Counted from the first letter of the stretch, positions 31,716-40,307 are shown. The stretch: DNA of 51,549 bases from DATEHQ01 sp035279525 (GCA_035279525.1 DATEHQ010000083.1:1-51549), one strand, 5' to 3'. Translations and numbers: made by a program. The notes: generated from the letters alone by a model not told the origin.

Positions 31716-32228
31716 ATGTCGCCGACAACCGGTTCCATCAACCCGGCCATCGCGTGGAGCAAGGTCGACATCCTGACCTCGTACCAGCGCGTGACCGGTG
31801 AGCTTCAGGTCCGCGGCCGGCTGCGCGACACGATGAACGACTCCGAGCCGCTCTTCCACCTGCGCAACGTCAGCGCCGAGCCGCTCCTACCGGGCGCCGT
31901 CCAGCTCAACGGCGTGCCGGAGGGGCTCTTCAACAAAGCATTGATCGGCGGCATCAGGACGATCGACCCGGAGCCGCCTCCGCCGGACCAGGTGATGGAG
32001 GTCGTGAGGCGCTACATCATGTTCCAGGCCGGCACCTTCATGGTCACGGGCGCGGCTGAGTTTCCCAAGGCGGCCGAGACCGCGATGCACAACGAGATCC
32101 TGCTCAAGGGGCGATTCTTCCAGGTCCTCGACGCCACGGTGACGATCTTCGGCGCCGCGGGCAAGGCGTGGACGCAGCCGGCGATCTACGTCAACCGCGA
32201 CCACATGCTCGCGGTGTACCTGGGCTAG
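31716..32228 (+). CDS. Conserved-looking protein of unknown function next to the cox cluster
   Basis: This 170-aa soluble protein has no signal or membrane segment. It reads IAWSKVDILTSYQRVTGELQ, then VSAEPLLPGAVQLNGVPEGL, a helix PPDQVMEVVRRYIMFQAGTF and TVTIFGAAGKAWTQPAIYVNR. The alternating beta pattern suggests a compact mixed fold. I do not recognise the family. It is divergent from the amidase gene and convergent with coxG. The codon composition looks coding. Confidence 0.75.
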   Translation: MSPTTGSINPAIAWSKVDILTSYQRVTGELQVRGRLRDTMNDSEPLFHLRNVSAEPLLPGAVQLNGVPEGLFNKALIGGIRTIDPEPPPPDQVMEVVRRYIMFQAGTFMVTGAAEFPKAAETAMHNEILLKGRFFQVLDATVTIFGAAGKAWTQPAIYVNRDHMLAVYLG

Positions 32229-32247
32229 CCGCCGCCCGGCCGATCCG

Positions 32248-32874
32248 TCAGCGCCCGGCGGCCGGTCCTCGACCGAAGAGCTTCCCGATTCCCGACCAGA
32301 GCACCTGGAAGAAGAGCGAGATGCCGTTGATCGGCTGCGCCGTCGTCACTGGGGGAGCCCCGGCGGCGGAGGCCGAACCGGGACCCGAGGAGCCCGAGCC
32401 CGAGGAGCCCGAGCCGCCGGCCGGTTCGGCGGCCTCGAGGTTGGTCTTGATGCACGCGGCCATCTGGTTGACCAGGCGGCGCGACACGTCCTCCATGACT
32501 CCGCGTCCGAACTGCGCGACCCGGCCCTGCACGCTGTATTCGGTGGCGATCTTGACCATCGACCCCGCCCCATCCGGCTCGACGCTCATGTGCGCGGTCG
32601 CCCTCGCGGACCCTGGCCCCGTGGTCTCCCGCCCTTCGGCCTGGAGCTCGGCCGAGCGCTGAGCGTCGTTCCGTTCCGCGATTTTGGCCGTGCCGTTGTA
32701 GGCGACGGTGATGGGCCCGACCTTGACCTTGACCCGGCCCTTGAACGTCGTCTGGTCGACGACTTCGGTCAGCTCGGCTCCCGGCACGCAGCCGACGATC
32801 TTGTTGACGTCGAGCAGGTAGGCGAAGACCCGTTCGGGTGGCGCGGAGACCGCAAACGAGTTTTCCAGTTGCAA
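32248..32874 (-). CDS. coxG: CoxG-like SRPBCC protein (CO dehydrogenase subunit G family)
   Basis: This 208-aa protein starts MQLENSFAVSAPPERVFAYL at TTG 32874. GCVPGAELTEV, FKGRVKVKVGPITVAYNGTA and VQGRVAQFGRGVMEDVSRRLV match CoxG. Residues about 151-178 form a Gly/Ser/Pro linker with a tandem SGSSG repeat, and the C-terminus (ISLFFQVLWSGIGKLFG) is amphipathic or hydrophobic. In Oligotropha CoxG helps recruit the CO dehydrogenase to the membrane (known for the family); here it would serve the divergent coxSLM products (inference). Confidence 0.88.
   Translation of the reverse strand: MQLENSFAVSAPPERVFAYLLDVNKIVGCVPGAELTEVVDQTTFKGRVKVKVGPITVAYNGTAKIAERNDAQRSAELQAEGRETTGPGSARATAHMSVEPDGAGSMVKIATEYSVQGRVAQFGRGVMEDVSRRLVNQMAACIKTNLEAAEPAGGSGSSGSGSSGPGSASAAGAPPVTTAQPINGISLFFQVLWSGIGKLFGRGPAAGR
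32384..32413. repeat. 15-bp tandem duplication inside coxG
   Basis: CCCGAGGAGCCCGAG occurs twice in direct succession (32384-32398 and 32399-32413) and encodes the duplicated Gly/Ser segment of the CoxG linker. The copies are identical, so expansion was recent or is conserved by composition. Confidence 0.7.
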
Positions 32875-32884
32875 TTCCGTCCTA

Positions 32885-32890
32885 AAAGTA
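32885..32890 (-). promoter_or_regulatory. -10-like hexamer for coxG
   Basis: On the minus strand TACTTT ends 10 nt before TTG 32874, in the divergent gap with coxS. Confidence 0.3.
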
Positions 32891-32977
32891 GCGCAATAGA
32901 GGGGTTCGTCTTTGGCATGCCAGTCCGAGCGCTGCCGTTTTCGCGGCGCCAGGACCGCTGAGGGTCAGGAGGACCGT

Positions 32978-33490
32978 ATGAAGCACAAGGTCGCCACCAC
33001 CGTCAACGGCCGCCGGCACGAGCACGAGGTCGAGCCGCGACTTCTGCTCGTGCACTACCTACGAGACACCATCGGCCTGACCGGCACGCACATCGGCTGC
33101 GACACAAGCCAGTGCGGAGCGTGCACCATCCTGGTCGACGGCAAGGCGGTCAAGAGCTGCACGATGTTCGCGGTCCAGGCCGAGGGCAGGAACCTGATGA
33201 CGATCGAGGGCCTGGCCAAGGATGGTGAGCTCCATCCCATCCAGCAGGCGTTCTGGGACGAGCACGGGCTGCAGTGCGGTTTCTGCACGCCGGGGTTCAT
33301 CATGGCCGCGGCTTACCTGCTGGCCGAGAACCCGAACCCGACCGACGACGAGATCCGCCGCGGGCTCGAGGGCAACCTGTGCCGCTGCACGGGCTACGTG
33401 AACATCATCAAGGCGGTCAAGACCGCCGCGAGGACGATGGGTGGCGCGGACGCGAAGCCTGCCGAGCGGGCCCGCGCGGGGAGGAGCTGA
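32978..33490 (+). CDS. coxS: Aerobic CO dehydrogenase-like small subunit, two [2Fe-2S] clusters
   Basis: This 170-aa iron-sulfur subunit of a molybdenum hydroxylase has an N-terminal plant-ferredoxin cluster in HIGCDTSQCGACTILVDG and KSCTMFAVQ, and a C-terminal four-helix cluster in LQCGFCTPGFIMAA and NLCRCTGYVNIIKAV. It carries electrons from the Mo site to FAD. ATG 32978 follows a perfect AGGAGG at 32967-32972. It is the first gene of coxS-L-M, the order typical of form II enzymes. Confidence 0.95.
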   Translation: MKHKVATTVNGRRHEHEVEPRLLLVHYLRDTIGLTGTHIGCDTSQCGACTILVDGKAVKSCTMFAVQAEGRNLMTIEGLAKDGELHPIQQAFWDEHGLQCGFCTPGFIMAAAYLLAENPNPTDDEIRRGLEGNLCRCTGYVNIIKAVKTAARTMGGADAKPAERARAGRS

Positions 33491-33493
33491 GCC

Positions 33494-35833
33494 ATGGCCG
33501 TCACCACCATGATCGGGGCGAAGATCCACCGCCGCGAAGACCCCCGCCTGGTCAGCGGCCATGGGCGATACGTCGACGACATGACGCGGCCCGGCATGCT
33601 GCACATGGCCGTCGTGCGCAGCCCGATGGCCCACGCGAAGATCAAGTCGATCGACCTCGCCGCCGCGAAGAAGGCGCCCGGAGTCGAGGCGGTCTACACC
33701 TACGCTGACTTCAAGGACCACATCGCGGGCGGACTCCCCGTGTCGGCTTCATTCGTGGCCGAGAAGAAGCAGACCCCCAACCAGTTCCCGATCGCCCACG
33801 ACGAGGTGGTCTACCAGGGCGAACCGGTTGCGGTCGTCCTGGCCGCGGAGCGCTACCAGGCGCTCGACGCGGCCGCGCTGGTCGAGGTCGACTATGCGTC
33901 GCTCCCCGCGGTGATGGACATCGAGAAGGCCATGGCGAGCGGCAGCCCGACGGCTCACACCGGCGCGCCCGACAACATCGGTTGGGAGCTGACCTACGCG
34001 CCGGAGTCGCCCGACGCGATGAAAGAGGCGGAGGTCGTGGTCAAGGAACGGATCCTTCAGCAGCGCCTGTTCCCGATCGCGATGGAGGGGCGCGGCGTGG
34101 TCGCCGAGTACGACAGCTACGACAAGCGGCTCACCCTGTGGACCTCGAGCCAGGTGCCGCATTTCATCCGGCTTTTCGTCGGCACCGCGTGCGGGCTGGC
34201 CGAAAGCCAGGTGCGCGTGATCGCCGGGCCAGATGTGGGGGGTGGGTTTGGCAGCAAGCTGCGGCCCTATCCCGAGGAGTACCTGGCCGTCATCGGCTCC
34301 AAGCTGACGAGGCGGCCCGTCAAGTGGATCGAGCAGCGCTCAGAGAACCTCATCGCGACCACGCACGGTCGTGGACAGATCTTCGACATCGAGGTCGGCG
34401 CCAAGAAGGACGGCACCCTGGTCGCCCTCAACGTCACCCAGTACCTCGACATCGGCGCCTACCAGGGCGTGTTCGGCGCCTTCCAGGCGGTCGCCTGCCT
34501 GCTGGCGGGCGGCGCCTATCGCTGGAAGCACGTGGCATCGAGGACGGTCGGCGTGCTGACCAACAAGACCTCGACCGATCCCTACCGCGGCGCGGGCCGG
34601 CCCGAGGCAACGCATCTCGTCGAGCGCGCGGTCGACCTGGTCGCTCAAAAGATCGGCATGGACCCGGCGGAGATTCGGCGCAAGAATTTCGCGACCGAGT
34701 TTCCCTTCACCAACAACTTCGGATTGAGCTACGACTCGGGCGACTATCACAAGTCGCTGGACAAAGCGCTCGAGCTCGTCAACTACAAGGATCTGCGCCG
34801 CGAGCAGGAAGCTCTGCGCAAGCAGGGCCGCTATCTGGGCATCGGCCTTTCGACCTGGATCGAGATCTGCGGCCTCGGTCCGAGCGCCGCGACCGCGCCG
34901 GCGGCCGGGGTGGCGCTGGTCGAGTCGTCCCAGGTCCGCATCCACCCGACGGGCGGTGTGACGGTGTACGTGGGAACCCACTCGCACGGCCAGAGCCACG
35001 ACACCACGTTTGCCCAGATCGTGGCGGACAAGCTCGGAGTGCCTTATGAAGCGGTGGAGCTGCGGCACGGCGACACCGCCGAAGGCCCCGCGATGGGGTA
35101 CGGCACGTACGGAAGCCGAAGCCTGGCCGTCGGTGGCATGTCGATCGTGAAGTCGTGCCACAAGGTCATCGACAAGGCAAAGAAGATCGCGGCGCATGTG
35201 CTCGAGGCGGCCGAGGACGATGTGGTTTTCGACCAGGGCCAGTTCTACGTCAAAGGCAGCCGCGAGAAGTCGAAGTCCATCGGCGAGATCGCATTCGCGA
35301 GCTATGGTGCGGGCTTGCCGGAGGGCCTCGAGCAGGGGCTCGAGGCCGTCAGCTATTTCGACCCGCCGAACTTCACATGGCCGTTCGGCGCGCACGTCTG
35401 CGTGGTCGAGGTGGACCCCGAGACCGGGCGGGTCGACATGCGCAAGTACGTCGCGGTCGACGACTGCGGCAACCTGATCAACCCGATGATCGTCGACGGG
35501 CAGGTGGCCGGAGGCATAGTCCAGGGCATCGCCCAGGCGCTCTTCGAAGAGGTGATCTACGACGATGAGGGCCAGCTGAGGACGGGCACGCTGACCGATT
35601 ACCTCGTACCGACGGCCAACGAGATCCCAGAGCTCGTGCTCGACAAGACCATCACCCCGAGCCCGACCAACGAGCTCGGAGTCAAGGGGATCGGCGAGGC
35701 CGGCACCATCGCGTCGAGCGCGGCTGTGATCAACGCCATCGTCGACGCCCTCAGCCCGTTCGGCATCACCCACGTCGACATGCCGGCCAGCCCAGACCGT
35801 CTCTGGAAGCAGATCAAGGAGGCACGCAAGTGA
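33494..35833 (+). CDS. coxL: Form II CoxL-like molybdopterin hydroxylase large subunit
   Basis: This 779-aa Mo-MCD subunit of the xanthine oxidase family opens MIGAKIHRREDPRLVSGHGRYVDD. GPDVGGGFGSKL marks the Mo-cofactor site. The active-site loop near residue 365 reads DPYRGAGRPEATHLVERAVD, i.e. the YRGAGR motif of form II enzymes rather than the AYxCSFR of true (form I) CO dehydrogenase. The C-terminal GVKGIGEAGTIASSAAVINA carries the catalytic Glu of the family. It probably oxidises an aldehyde, purine-like or other carbonyl substrate. CO as substrate is unproven for form II. Confidence 0.94.
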   Translation: MAVTTMIGAKIHRREDPRLVSGHGRYVDDMTRPGMLHMAVVRSPMAHAKIKSIDLAAAKKAPGVEAVYTYADFKDHIAGGLPVSASFVAEKKQTPNQFPIAHDEVVYQGEPVAVVLAAERYQALDAAALVEVDYASLPAVMDIEKAMASGSPTAHTGAPDNIGWELTYAPESPDAMKEAEVVVKERILQQRLFPIAMEGRGVVAEYDSYDKRLTLWTSSQVPHFIRLFVGTACGLAESQVRVIAGPDVGGGFGSKLRPYPEEYLAVIGSKLTRRPVKWIEQRSENLIATTHGRGQIFDIEVGAKKDGTLVALNVTQYLDIGAYQGVFGAFQAVACLLAGGAYRWKHVASRTVGVLTNKTSTDPYRGAGRPEATHLVERAVDLVAQKIGMDPAEIRRKNFATEFPFTNNFGLSYDSGDYHKSLDKALELVNYKDLRREQEALRKQGRYLGIGLSTWIEICGLGPSAATAPAAGVALVESSQVRIHPTGGVTVYVGTHSHGQSHDTTFAQIVADKLGVPYEAVELRHGDTAEGPAMGYGTYGSRSLAVGGMSIVKSCHKVIDKAKKIAAHVLEAAEDDVVFDQGQFYVKGSREKSKSIGEIAFASYGAGLPEGLEQGLEAVSYFDPPNFTWPFGAHVCVVEVDPETGRVDMRKYVAVDDCGNLINPMIVDGQVAGGIVQGIAQALFEEVIYDDEGQLRTGTLTDYLVPTANEIPELVLDKTITPSPTNELGVKGIGEAGTIASSAAVINAIVDALSPFGITHVDMPASPDRLWKQIKEARK

Positions 35834-36636
35834 TCCCAGCCGCATTCGAATATGCACGCGCCTCCTCGGTGGAGGAAGCATCGAAGCTGCTCAAGCAGTA
35901 CGGCGACGAAGCCAAGGTCCTCGCGGGCGGGCACAGCCTGATCCCGCTGATGCGCCTTCGCCTGGCGCAGCCCAAGGCGCTGGTCGACATCAATGGCGTG
36001 AAGGGCCTCGACCAGGTCAGGGAGTCCGGGGGCAAGCTGCACGTCGGCGCCCTGGTGCGACACGTGACGATCCACAGCTCGCCGGTGGTCAAGGAGAAGC
36101 TGCCGCTGCTCGCGGAAGTCGCCGGCGAGGTCGGCGACAACCAGGTGCGGAACATGGGCACGATGGGCGGCGTGATCGCGCACGCCGATGCGGCCGGCGA
36201 CTATCCCACGCTCGCCCTGATGCTCGACGCCGAGATCGTCACGAACCACCGCACGATCCCCGCCAAGGATTTCTTCCAGGACATCTTCACCACCTCGCTC
36301 GGCCCGGACGAGATCGTGACCGAGGTCGTCTTCCCGGTGGCGAACGGACCGCACAAGTACATCAAGTTTCGCCGCCGGCTCTTCGACTGGGCCATCGTCG
36401 GAGCCGCCGCACAGAAGATGAATGGAGGCTGGCGCATCGGACTGACCAACGTCGGGCCGACGCCTGTCCGCGCGAACGCCGTGGAGGATGCGCTTCACAA
36501 GGGCGCCAAGCCCGAGGAGGCGGCCGAGCACGCGTCCGACGGATTGAACCCTTCGGGGGACCTGCGAGCCAGCCCCGAGTACAAGAAGCACCTGGCGCGA
36601 GTGCTGACCAAGCGCGCGATACAGCAAGCGGAGTAG
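35830..36636 (+). CDS. coxM: Aerobic CO dehydrogenase-like medium subunit, FAD-binding
   Basis: This 268-aa FAD subunit opens MIPAAFEYARASSVEEASKLL. The two FAD motifs are VLAGGHSLIPLMRLRLAQP (about residue 34) and NMGTMGGVIAHADAAGDYPT (about 105). The C-terminal CO-dehydrogenase flavoprotein domain ends KKHLARVLTKRAIQQA. GTG 35830 overlaps the coxL stop by GTGA. It passes electrons from CoxS onward, probably to the quinone pool. Confidence 0.94.
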   Translation: MIPAAFEYARASSVEEASKLLKQYGDEAKVLAGGHSLIPLMRLRLAQPKALVDINGVKGLDQVRESGGKLHVGALVRHVTIHSSPVVKEKLPLLAEVAGEVGDNQVRNMGTMGGVIAHADAAGDYPTLALMLDAEIVTNHRTIPAKDFFQDIFTTSLGPDEIVTEVVFPVANGPHKYIKFRRRLFDWAIVGAAAQKMNGGWRIGLTNVGPTPVRANAVEDALHKGAKPEEAAEHASDGLNPSGDLRASPEYKKHLARVLTKRAIQQAE

Positions 36637-36646
36637 CGACCGGCCG

Positions 36647-36679
36647 AGGGGGCGGAGCCGCGGCGTCCGCCCCCTTCTT
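36647..36679 (+). terminator. Terminator hairpin between coxM and coxD
   Basis: AGGGGGCGGA (36647-36656) pairs perfectly with TCCGCCCCCT (36666-36675), followed by TCTTC. This separates the structural genes from the coxDEF maturation genes, or attenuates expression between them. Confidence 0.7.
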
Positions 36680-36698
36680 CGTGCTCGTTCCGGCGTCG

Positions 36699-36704
36699 TA
36701 CCCT
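36699..36704 (+). promoter_or_regulatory. -10-like hexamer for coxD
   Basis: TACCCT ends 10 nt before ATG 36715, right after the terminator, so coxDEF may have its own promoter. Confidence 0.3.
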
Positions 36705-36714
36705 TGCGACTGAC

Positions 36715-37608
36715 ATGACCTCAGCGCAGCCCTCGAGCATCGACGAGGTCGAGCGGCGGCTGCGCGAGCGCCGGTACATCGGTGACCGTTCGCTCGCCAC
36801 GTCGATCTTCCTCGCCCTCAAGCTGTCCAAGCCCCTTTTCATCGAGGGCGAGGCCGGGGTGGGGAAGACCGAGGCCGCCAAAGTCATGGCCGACGTGCTG
36901 GGCGCGCGCCTGATCCGCCTGCAGTGCTACGAAGGCATCGACCTCTCACACGCCGTCTACGAGTGGAACTACCCGCGCCAGCTGCTGCACATCCGGCTCA
37001 TGGGCGAGGGCGGTGACCGGCGCGTGGCCGAGCGCGAGATCTTCAGCTCCGAGTTCCTGCTGCGGCGGCCGCTGCTCGATGCGATCGACAACGACGATCC
37101 CACGCCGCCGGTGCTGCTGATCGACGAGATCGACCGCTCGGACGAGGAGTTCGAGGCCTTCCTCCTCGAGCTGCTGTCCGACTTCCAGGTCTCCATCCCG
37201 GAGATCGGCACCATCAAGGCCGCCCAACCGCCGTTCGTCGTCATCACGTCGAACCGCACGCGTGAGGTGCACGACGCGCTCAAGCGCCGCTGCCTCTACC
37301 ACTGGATCGACTATCCCGACCTCGAGAAAGAGGTCGAGATCGTCCGCGCCCGCGCGCCCGAGGCGGCCGACGGCCTGGCCCGAGAGGTCGCGGCCCTGGT
37401 CCAGGGCCTGCGCGGCATGGACCTCTACAAGGTGCCGGGGGTGGCCGAGACGCTCGACTGGGCGCGCGCTCTCGCTGCGCTCGGCGCCACGCGGATCGAC
37501 GCGTCGCTCGTCGACGCGACCATCGGCGCGGCCCTCAAGTACCAGGAAGATCTCGAACGGATCAAGCCCGAGGTCCCGGCCCTGGTCGAGAAGGCGCGCC
37601 GTGGGTGA
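36715..37608 (+). CDS. coxD: CoxD-like MoxR AAA+ ATPase
   Basis: This 297-aa MoxR-family AAA+ protein has Walker A FIEGEAGVGKTEAAKV near residue 42, Walker B PVLLIDEIDRSDEEFEAFLL near 138, sensor FVVITSNRTREVHDALKRRC and YHWIDYPDLEKEVEIVRARA. CoxD in Oligotropha is required for assembly of the [CuSMoO2] site (known for the family). Here it would mature the form II enzyme together with CoxE and CoxF. It ends in an 8-bp overlap with coxE. Confidence 0.93.
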   Translation: MTSAQPSSIDEVERRLRERRYIGDRSLATSIFLALKLSKPLFIEGEAGVGKTEAAKVMADVLGARLIRLQCYEGIDLSHAVYEWNYPRQLLHIRLMGEGGDRRVAEREIFSSEFLLRRPLLDAIDNDDPTPPVLLIDEIDRSDEEFEAFLLELLSDFQVSIPEIGTIKAAQPPFVVITSNRTREVHDALKRRCLYHWIDYPDLEKEVEIVRARAPEAADGLAREVAALVQGLRGMDLYKVPGVAETLDWARALAALGATRIDASLVDATIGAALKYQEDLERIKPEVPALVEKARRG

Positions 37609-38767
37609 GTCGAGGCCGGACCTGCTTCCCCGCCTGGGTGCCTTCGCGCGTCTTCTGCACGACGCCGGCCTCGAGGCTGGACCGCGCCGCCTGACGGACG
37701 CGACACGCGCCCTCGGTTTCGTCGACCTGAAGCAGCTGACCGACTTCCGCAACGGGCTGCGCAGCGTTTTCGTCAGCCGCAAGGAGGACATACCGACGTT
37801 CGAGGCGGCGTTCGACATCTTCTGGGCGCCGCCCGATCCAAGGATCGCCGCCGGGGCGATGCCCGGCCGCGGCCGCCCGCTCCCGATGTCGCCCGAACGG
37901 GCGCGCGCATGGTCCGCGGCCCTCGGCCTCAACTCGTCGCAGATGAAGCGCGAGCAGGACCCGACCACCTTTCCGGCCAGCTCGAGCGGCTACAGCTCGG
38001 AGGAGCTCCTGCGACACAAGGACTTCGAGCAGATGACGTGGCAGGAAAGCGAGCAGGTCCGGCGTCTGCTCGAGCAGGCGCCGTGGCGCGTCGCGGAGCG
38101 AAAGACTAGACGTCTGCGGCCGGCGAGCGCGGGCCGGATCGACCTGCGGCGCTCGGCGCGGCACGCGATCCGCTCGTCGGGTGAGCTGATGAAGCTGTTC
38201 CGCCGGCGTCCCCGCGTTCGCCGCCGGCCGCTCGTGCTCATCTGCGACGTCAGCGGTTCCATGGAGCGCTACTCCCGGCTGCTCATGATCTTCGCCCATG
38301 CCATCGCGCGACGCGAGGACCTCGAGGCGTTCGTGTTCTCCACGCGGCTGACCCGCATCACCCGTCTGCTCCGCCATCGCGACCTCGACCGCGCGCTCGA
38401 GTCGGTGAGCAAAGGGGTGCACGACTTCAGCGGCGGGACGAGGATCGGGGACGCGCTCGGCGACTTCAACCGCCACTGGGCGCGTCGTGTGCTCGGGCAC
38501 GGCGCGGTCGTGATCATCGTCAGCGACGGCTGGGACCGGGGCGACCCTGGCCGGCTCAGCCACGAGCTGGTCCACCTGCGGCGATCCGCCCACCGGCTGA
38601 TCTGGCTCAACCCGCTCCTCGGCACGGAGGGCTATCAGCCCCTGACCCGCGGCATGGCCGCGGCGCTTCCACACGTCGACGACTTCCGCGCCGCGCACAA
38701 CGTCAACGCGCTGGACGATCTCGGTCGACTTCTCGCCTCGCTCGACGGCCGGTCGAGGTCTCGCTGA
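37601..38767 (+). CDS. coxE: CoxE-like VWA-domain protein
   Basis: This 388-aa protein from GTG 37601 has an N-terminal region (LLPRLGAFARLLHDAGLEAG) typical of CoxE. The VWA domain has the MIDAS motif PLVLICDVSGSMERYSRLL near residue 215, and GGTRIGDALGDFNR plus VVIIVSDGWDRGDP supply the other MIDAS residues. The C-terminus reads HRLIWLNPLLGTEGYQPLTRG. MoxR ATPases work with VWA partners as chaperone-like maturation pairs. It overlaps coxD by 8 bp and coxF by TGATG. Confidence 0.93.
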   Translation: MGESRPDLLPRLGAFARLLHDAGLEAGPRRLTDATRALGFVDLKQLTDFRNGLRSVFVSRKEDIPTFEAAFDIFWAPPDPRIAAGAMPGRGRPLPMSPERARAWSAALGLNSSQMKREQDPTTFPASSSGYSSEELLRHKDFEQMTWQESEQVRRLLEQAPWRVAERKTRRLRPASAGRIDLRRSARHAIRSSGELMKLFRRRPRVRRRPLVLICDVSGSMERYSRLLMIFAHAIARREDLEAFVFSTRLTRITRLLRHRDLDRALESVSKGVHDFSGGTRIGDALGDFNRHWARRVLGHGAVVIIVSDGWDRGDPGRLSHELVHLRRSAHRLIWLNPLLGTEGYQPLTRGMAAALPHVDDFRAAHNVNALDDLGRLLASLDGRSRSR

Positions 38768-39738
38768 TGCGTGAGGTCCTGGGCGAGCTCAGCGAGTGGA
38801 TCGCGGAAGGCGAGGAGGTTGCGCTGTGCACCGTCGTCGAGACCTGGGGATCGAGCCCTCGGCCGCTCGGCTCCAAGATGCTGGTGACCCGCTCGGGCAG
38901 GATGGCGGGCTCGGTGTCGAACGGCTGCATCGAGGGCGCGGTGTTCGAGGAGGCGCAGAAGGTCTTGAAGGCCGGCCGGCCCAGCCTCGCCGCGTTCGGC
39001 GTGGCGGACGACGTCGCGTTCGACGTCGGCCTCGCATGCGGCGGCCACATCGAGGTCTTCATCCAGCCGCTCGATCCGACCCATCGCCGCATGGTCGAGA
39101 TGCTGAACCGAAACGAACCGGGAACGCTGCGCACGAACCTGGTCACCGGAGAGGCCGAGCTGGCGGAAGGGGCCGCCTCAGGCAGCGAGCTGGCTCGGCG
39201 AGACGGCGACCTGTTCATCGAGCCGTTCCGGCGTCCGGCCCACCTCGTGATCATCGGGGCGATCCACATCGCCATCCCGCTCCATCGCCTGGCCAGGCTG
39301 ATGGGCTATCGCGTCACCGTCGTCGACGCGCGCGCGAAGTTCGCGGCACGCGAGCGATTCCCCGACGCCGACGAGCTCATCGTCGCGTGGCCCGACGAGG
39401 CGATGGGCAAGCTCGACGTCGACAACTCCACCTACGTGGTCATCCTCACGCATGACCCGAAGTTCGATCTTCCCGCGCTGCGTTCCGTCCTGCGCAGGGA
39501 CGCGGGTTACATCGGCGCGATCGGCAGCCGCAAGACGAACCAGAATCGCTTCGACGCTCTGCGCGCCGAGGGCTTCACCGACGAGGAGCTGGCCCGCGTG
39601 CACGGGCCGATCGGACTCGACCTGGGCGGCCGGGGCGCGGAAGAGACGGCGCTGGGCATCCTCGCCGAGATCACGTCAGTGCGCTTCGGGGGGTCCGGCG
39701 CCTCGATGCGAGAGGTCAAGCGCAGCCCGGTCGCCTGA
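38767..39738 (+). CDS. coxF: CoxF / XdhC-family Mo-cofactor maturation protein
   Basis: This 323-aa protein has an XdhC_CoxI N-terminal domain (ALCTVVETWGSSPRPLGSKM, SVSNGCIEGAVFEEA, VGLACGGHIEVFIQP) and a C-terminal XdhC Rossmann domain (LVIIGAIHIAIPLHRLARLM, TVVDARAKFAARERFPDADE, YIGAIGSRKTNQNRF, GPIGLDLGGRGAEE). The family inserts or protects sulfurated molybdenum cofactor in hydroxylases such as xanthine dehydrogenase. It starts inside the coxE stop (TGATG). The last 63 bp are overlapped by the antisense CGNR gene. Confidence 0.93.
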   Translation: MREVLGELSEWIAEGEEVALCTVVETWGSSPRPLGSKMLVTRSGRMAGSVSNGCIEGAVFEEAQKVLKAGRPSLAAFGVADDVAFDVGLACGGHIEVFIQPLDPTHRRMVEMLNRNEPGTLRTNLVTGEAELAEGAASGSELARRDGDLFIEPFRRPAHLVIIGAIHIAIPLHRLARLMGYRVTVVDARAKFAARERFPDADELIVAWPDEAMGKLDVDNSTYVVILTHDPKFDLPALRSVLRRDAGYIGAIGSRKTNQNRFDALRAEGFTDEELARVHGPIGLDLGGRGAEETALGILAEITSVRFGGSGASMREVKRSPVA

Positions 39739-40299
39739 CCCCGAAGAGACCTGCGCGCTGTGCTGCTTCCTGAAGCGGCGCGCCTTCTCCCGATTGCCAC
39801 ACGAGGCCATCGTGCACCAGCGGCTGGAATGGTTCTTCGAGGCGTCATAGAACACCCAGCGGCAGCTCGCCGAGCCACAAAGCTTGAGCCGGCCCCACCT
39901 CTCATCCTGCATGCCCGCGTACAGCGCTGCGACAAGCCTTCCCATGGCCGCGACATGGCCTTCCGACTCGGGTTCGAGGCGTGGCCTGCCGTCGGCCCCG
40001 AAGCGCATTCGGAGACGGCTGGCCGTGGCGGCGCCGTTGATGGTGGCGAGGTCGACGGGGTAGACGGAGAAGCCCGAGTTGCGCCCGATCAGCCCGCGCA
40101 TCGCCTCGCGGAGCGCGATCGCGTGCTTGAGATCGGCCTCCGACACCGACGCGCCGCCGTCGATCAGGCCCTTTGAAGCCAGCCACGTCTTCAGCCTGTT
40201 TGGGTCGCCGAGCTCATCCGGACCGTCCTGGAGGTCGACGGAGTTGACGAAGGCCTGCACGAGGCCGAGGTCCCCTGGGGCGTGGTCGCGGTCGGGCAT
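39676..40299 (-). CDS. CGNR zinc-finger (ABATE-domain) transcriptional regulator
   Basis: This 207-aa protein has an N-terminal ABATE domain (LGLVQAFVNSVDLQDGPDEL; SEADLKHAIALREAMRGLIG) and a C-terminal CGNR zinc finger: RLKLCGSASCRWVFYDASKN, then SRWCTMASCGNREKARRFRK. Cys pairs at about residues 142/147 and 163/168 would bind zinc. Such proteins are one-component regulators. Its ATG at 40299 is preceded by a perfect TATAAT, 8 nt away. A 15-bp palindrome at 40339-40353 over the divergent promoter is its probable operator. A 29-residue tail after the finger extends antisense into coxF. Confidence 0.88.
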   Translation of the reverse strand: MPDRDHAPGDLGLVQAFVNSVDLQDGPDELGDPNRLKTWLASKGLIDGGASVSEADLKHAIALREAMRGLIGRNSGFSVYPVDLATINGAATASRLRMRFGADGRPRLEPESEGHVAAMGRLVAALYAGMQDERWGRLKLCGSASCRWVFYDASKNHSSRWCTMASCGNREKARRFRKQHSAQVSSGSGDRAALDLSHRGAGPPEAH

Positions 40300-40307
40300 C
40301 GACTCGA

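Noticed and set aside
34340..35881. A 513-aa minus-strand open frame
   Set aside because: It is antisense to coxL, whose conserved motifs occupy the same bases on the plus strand; no protein family signal.
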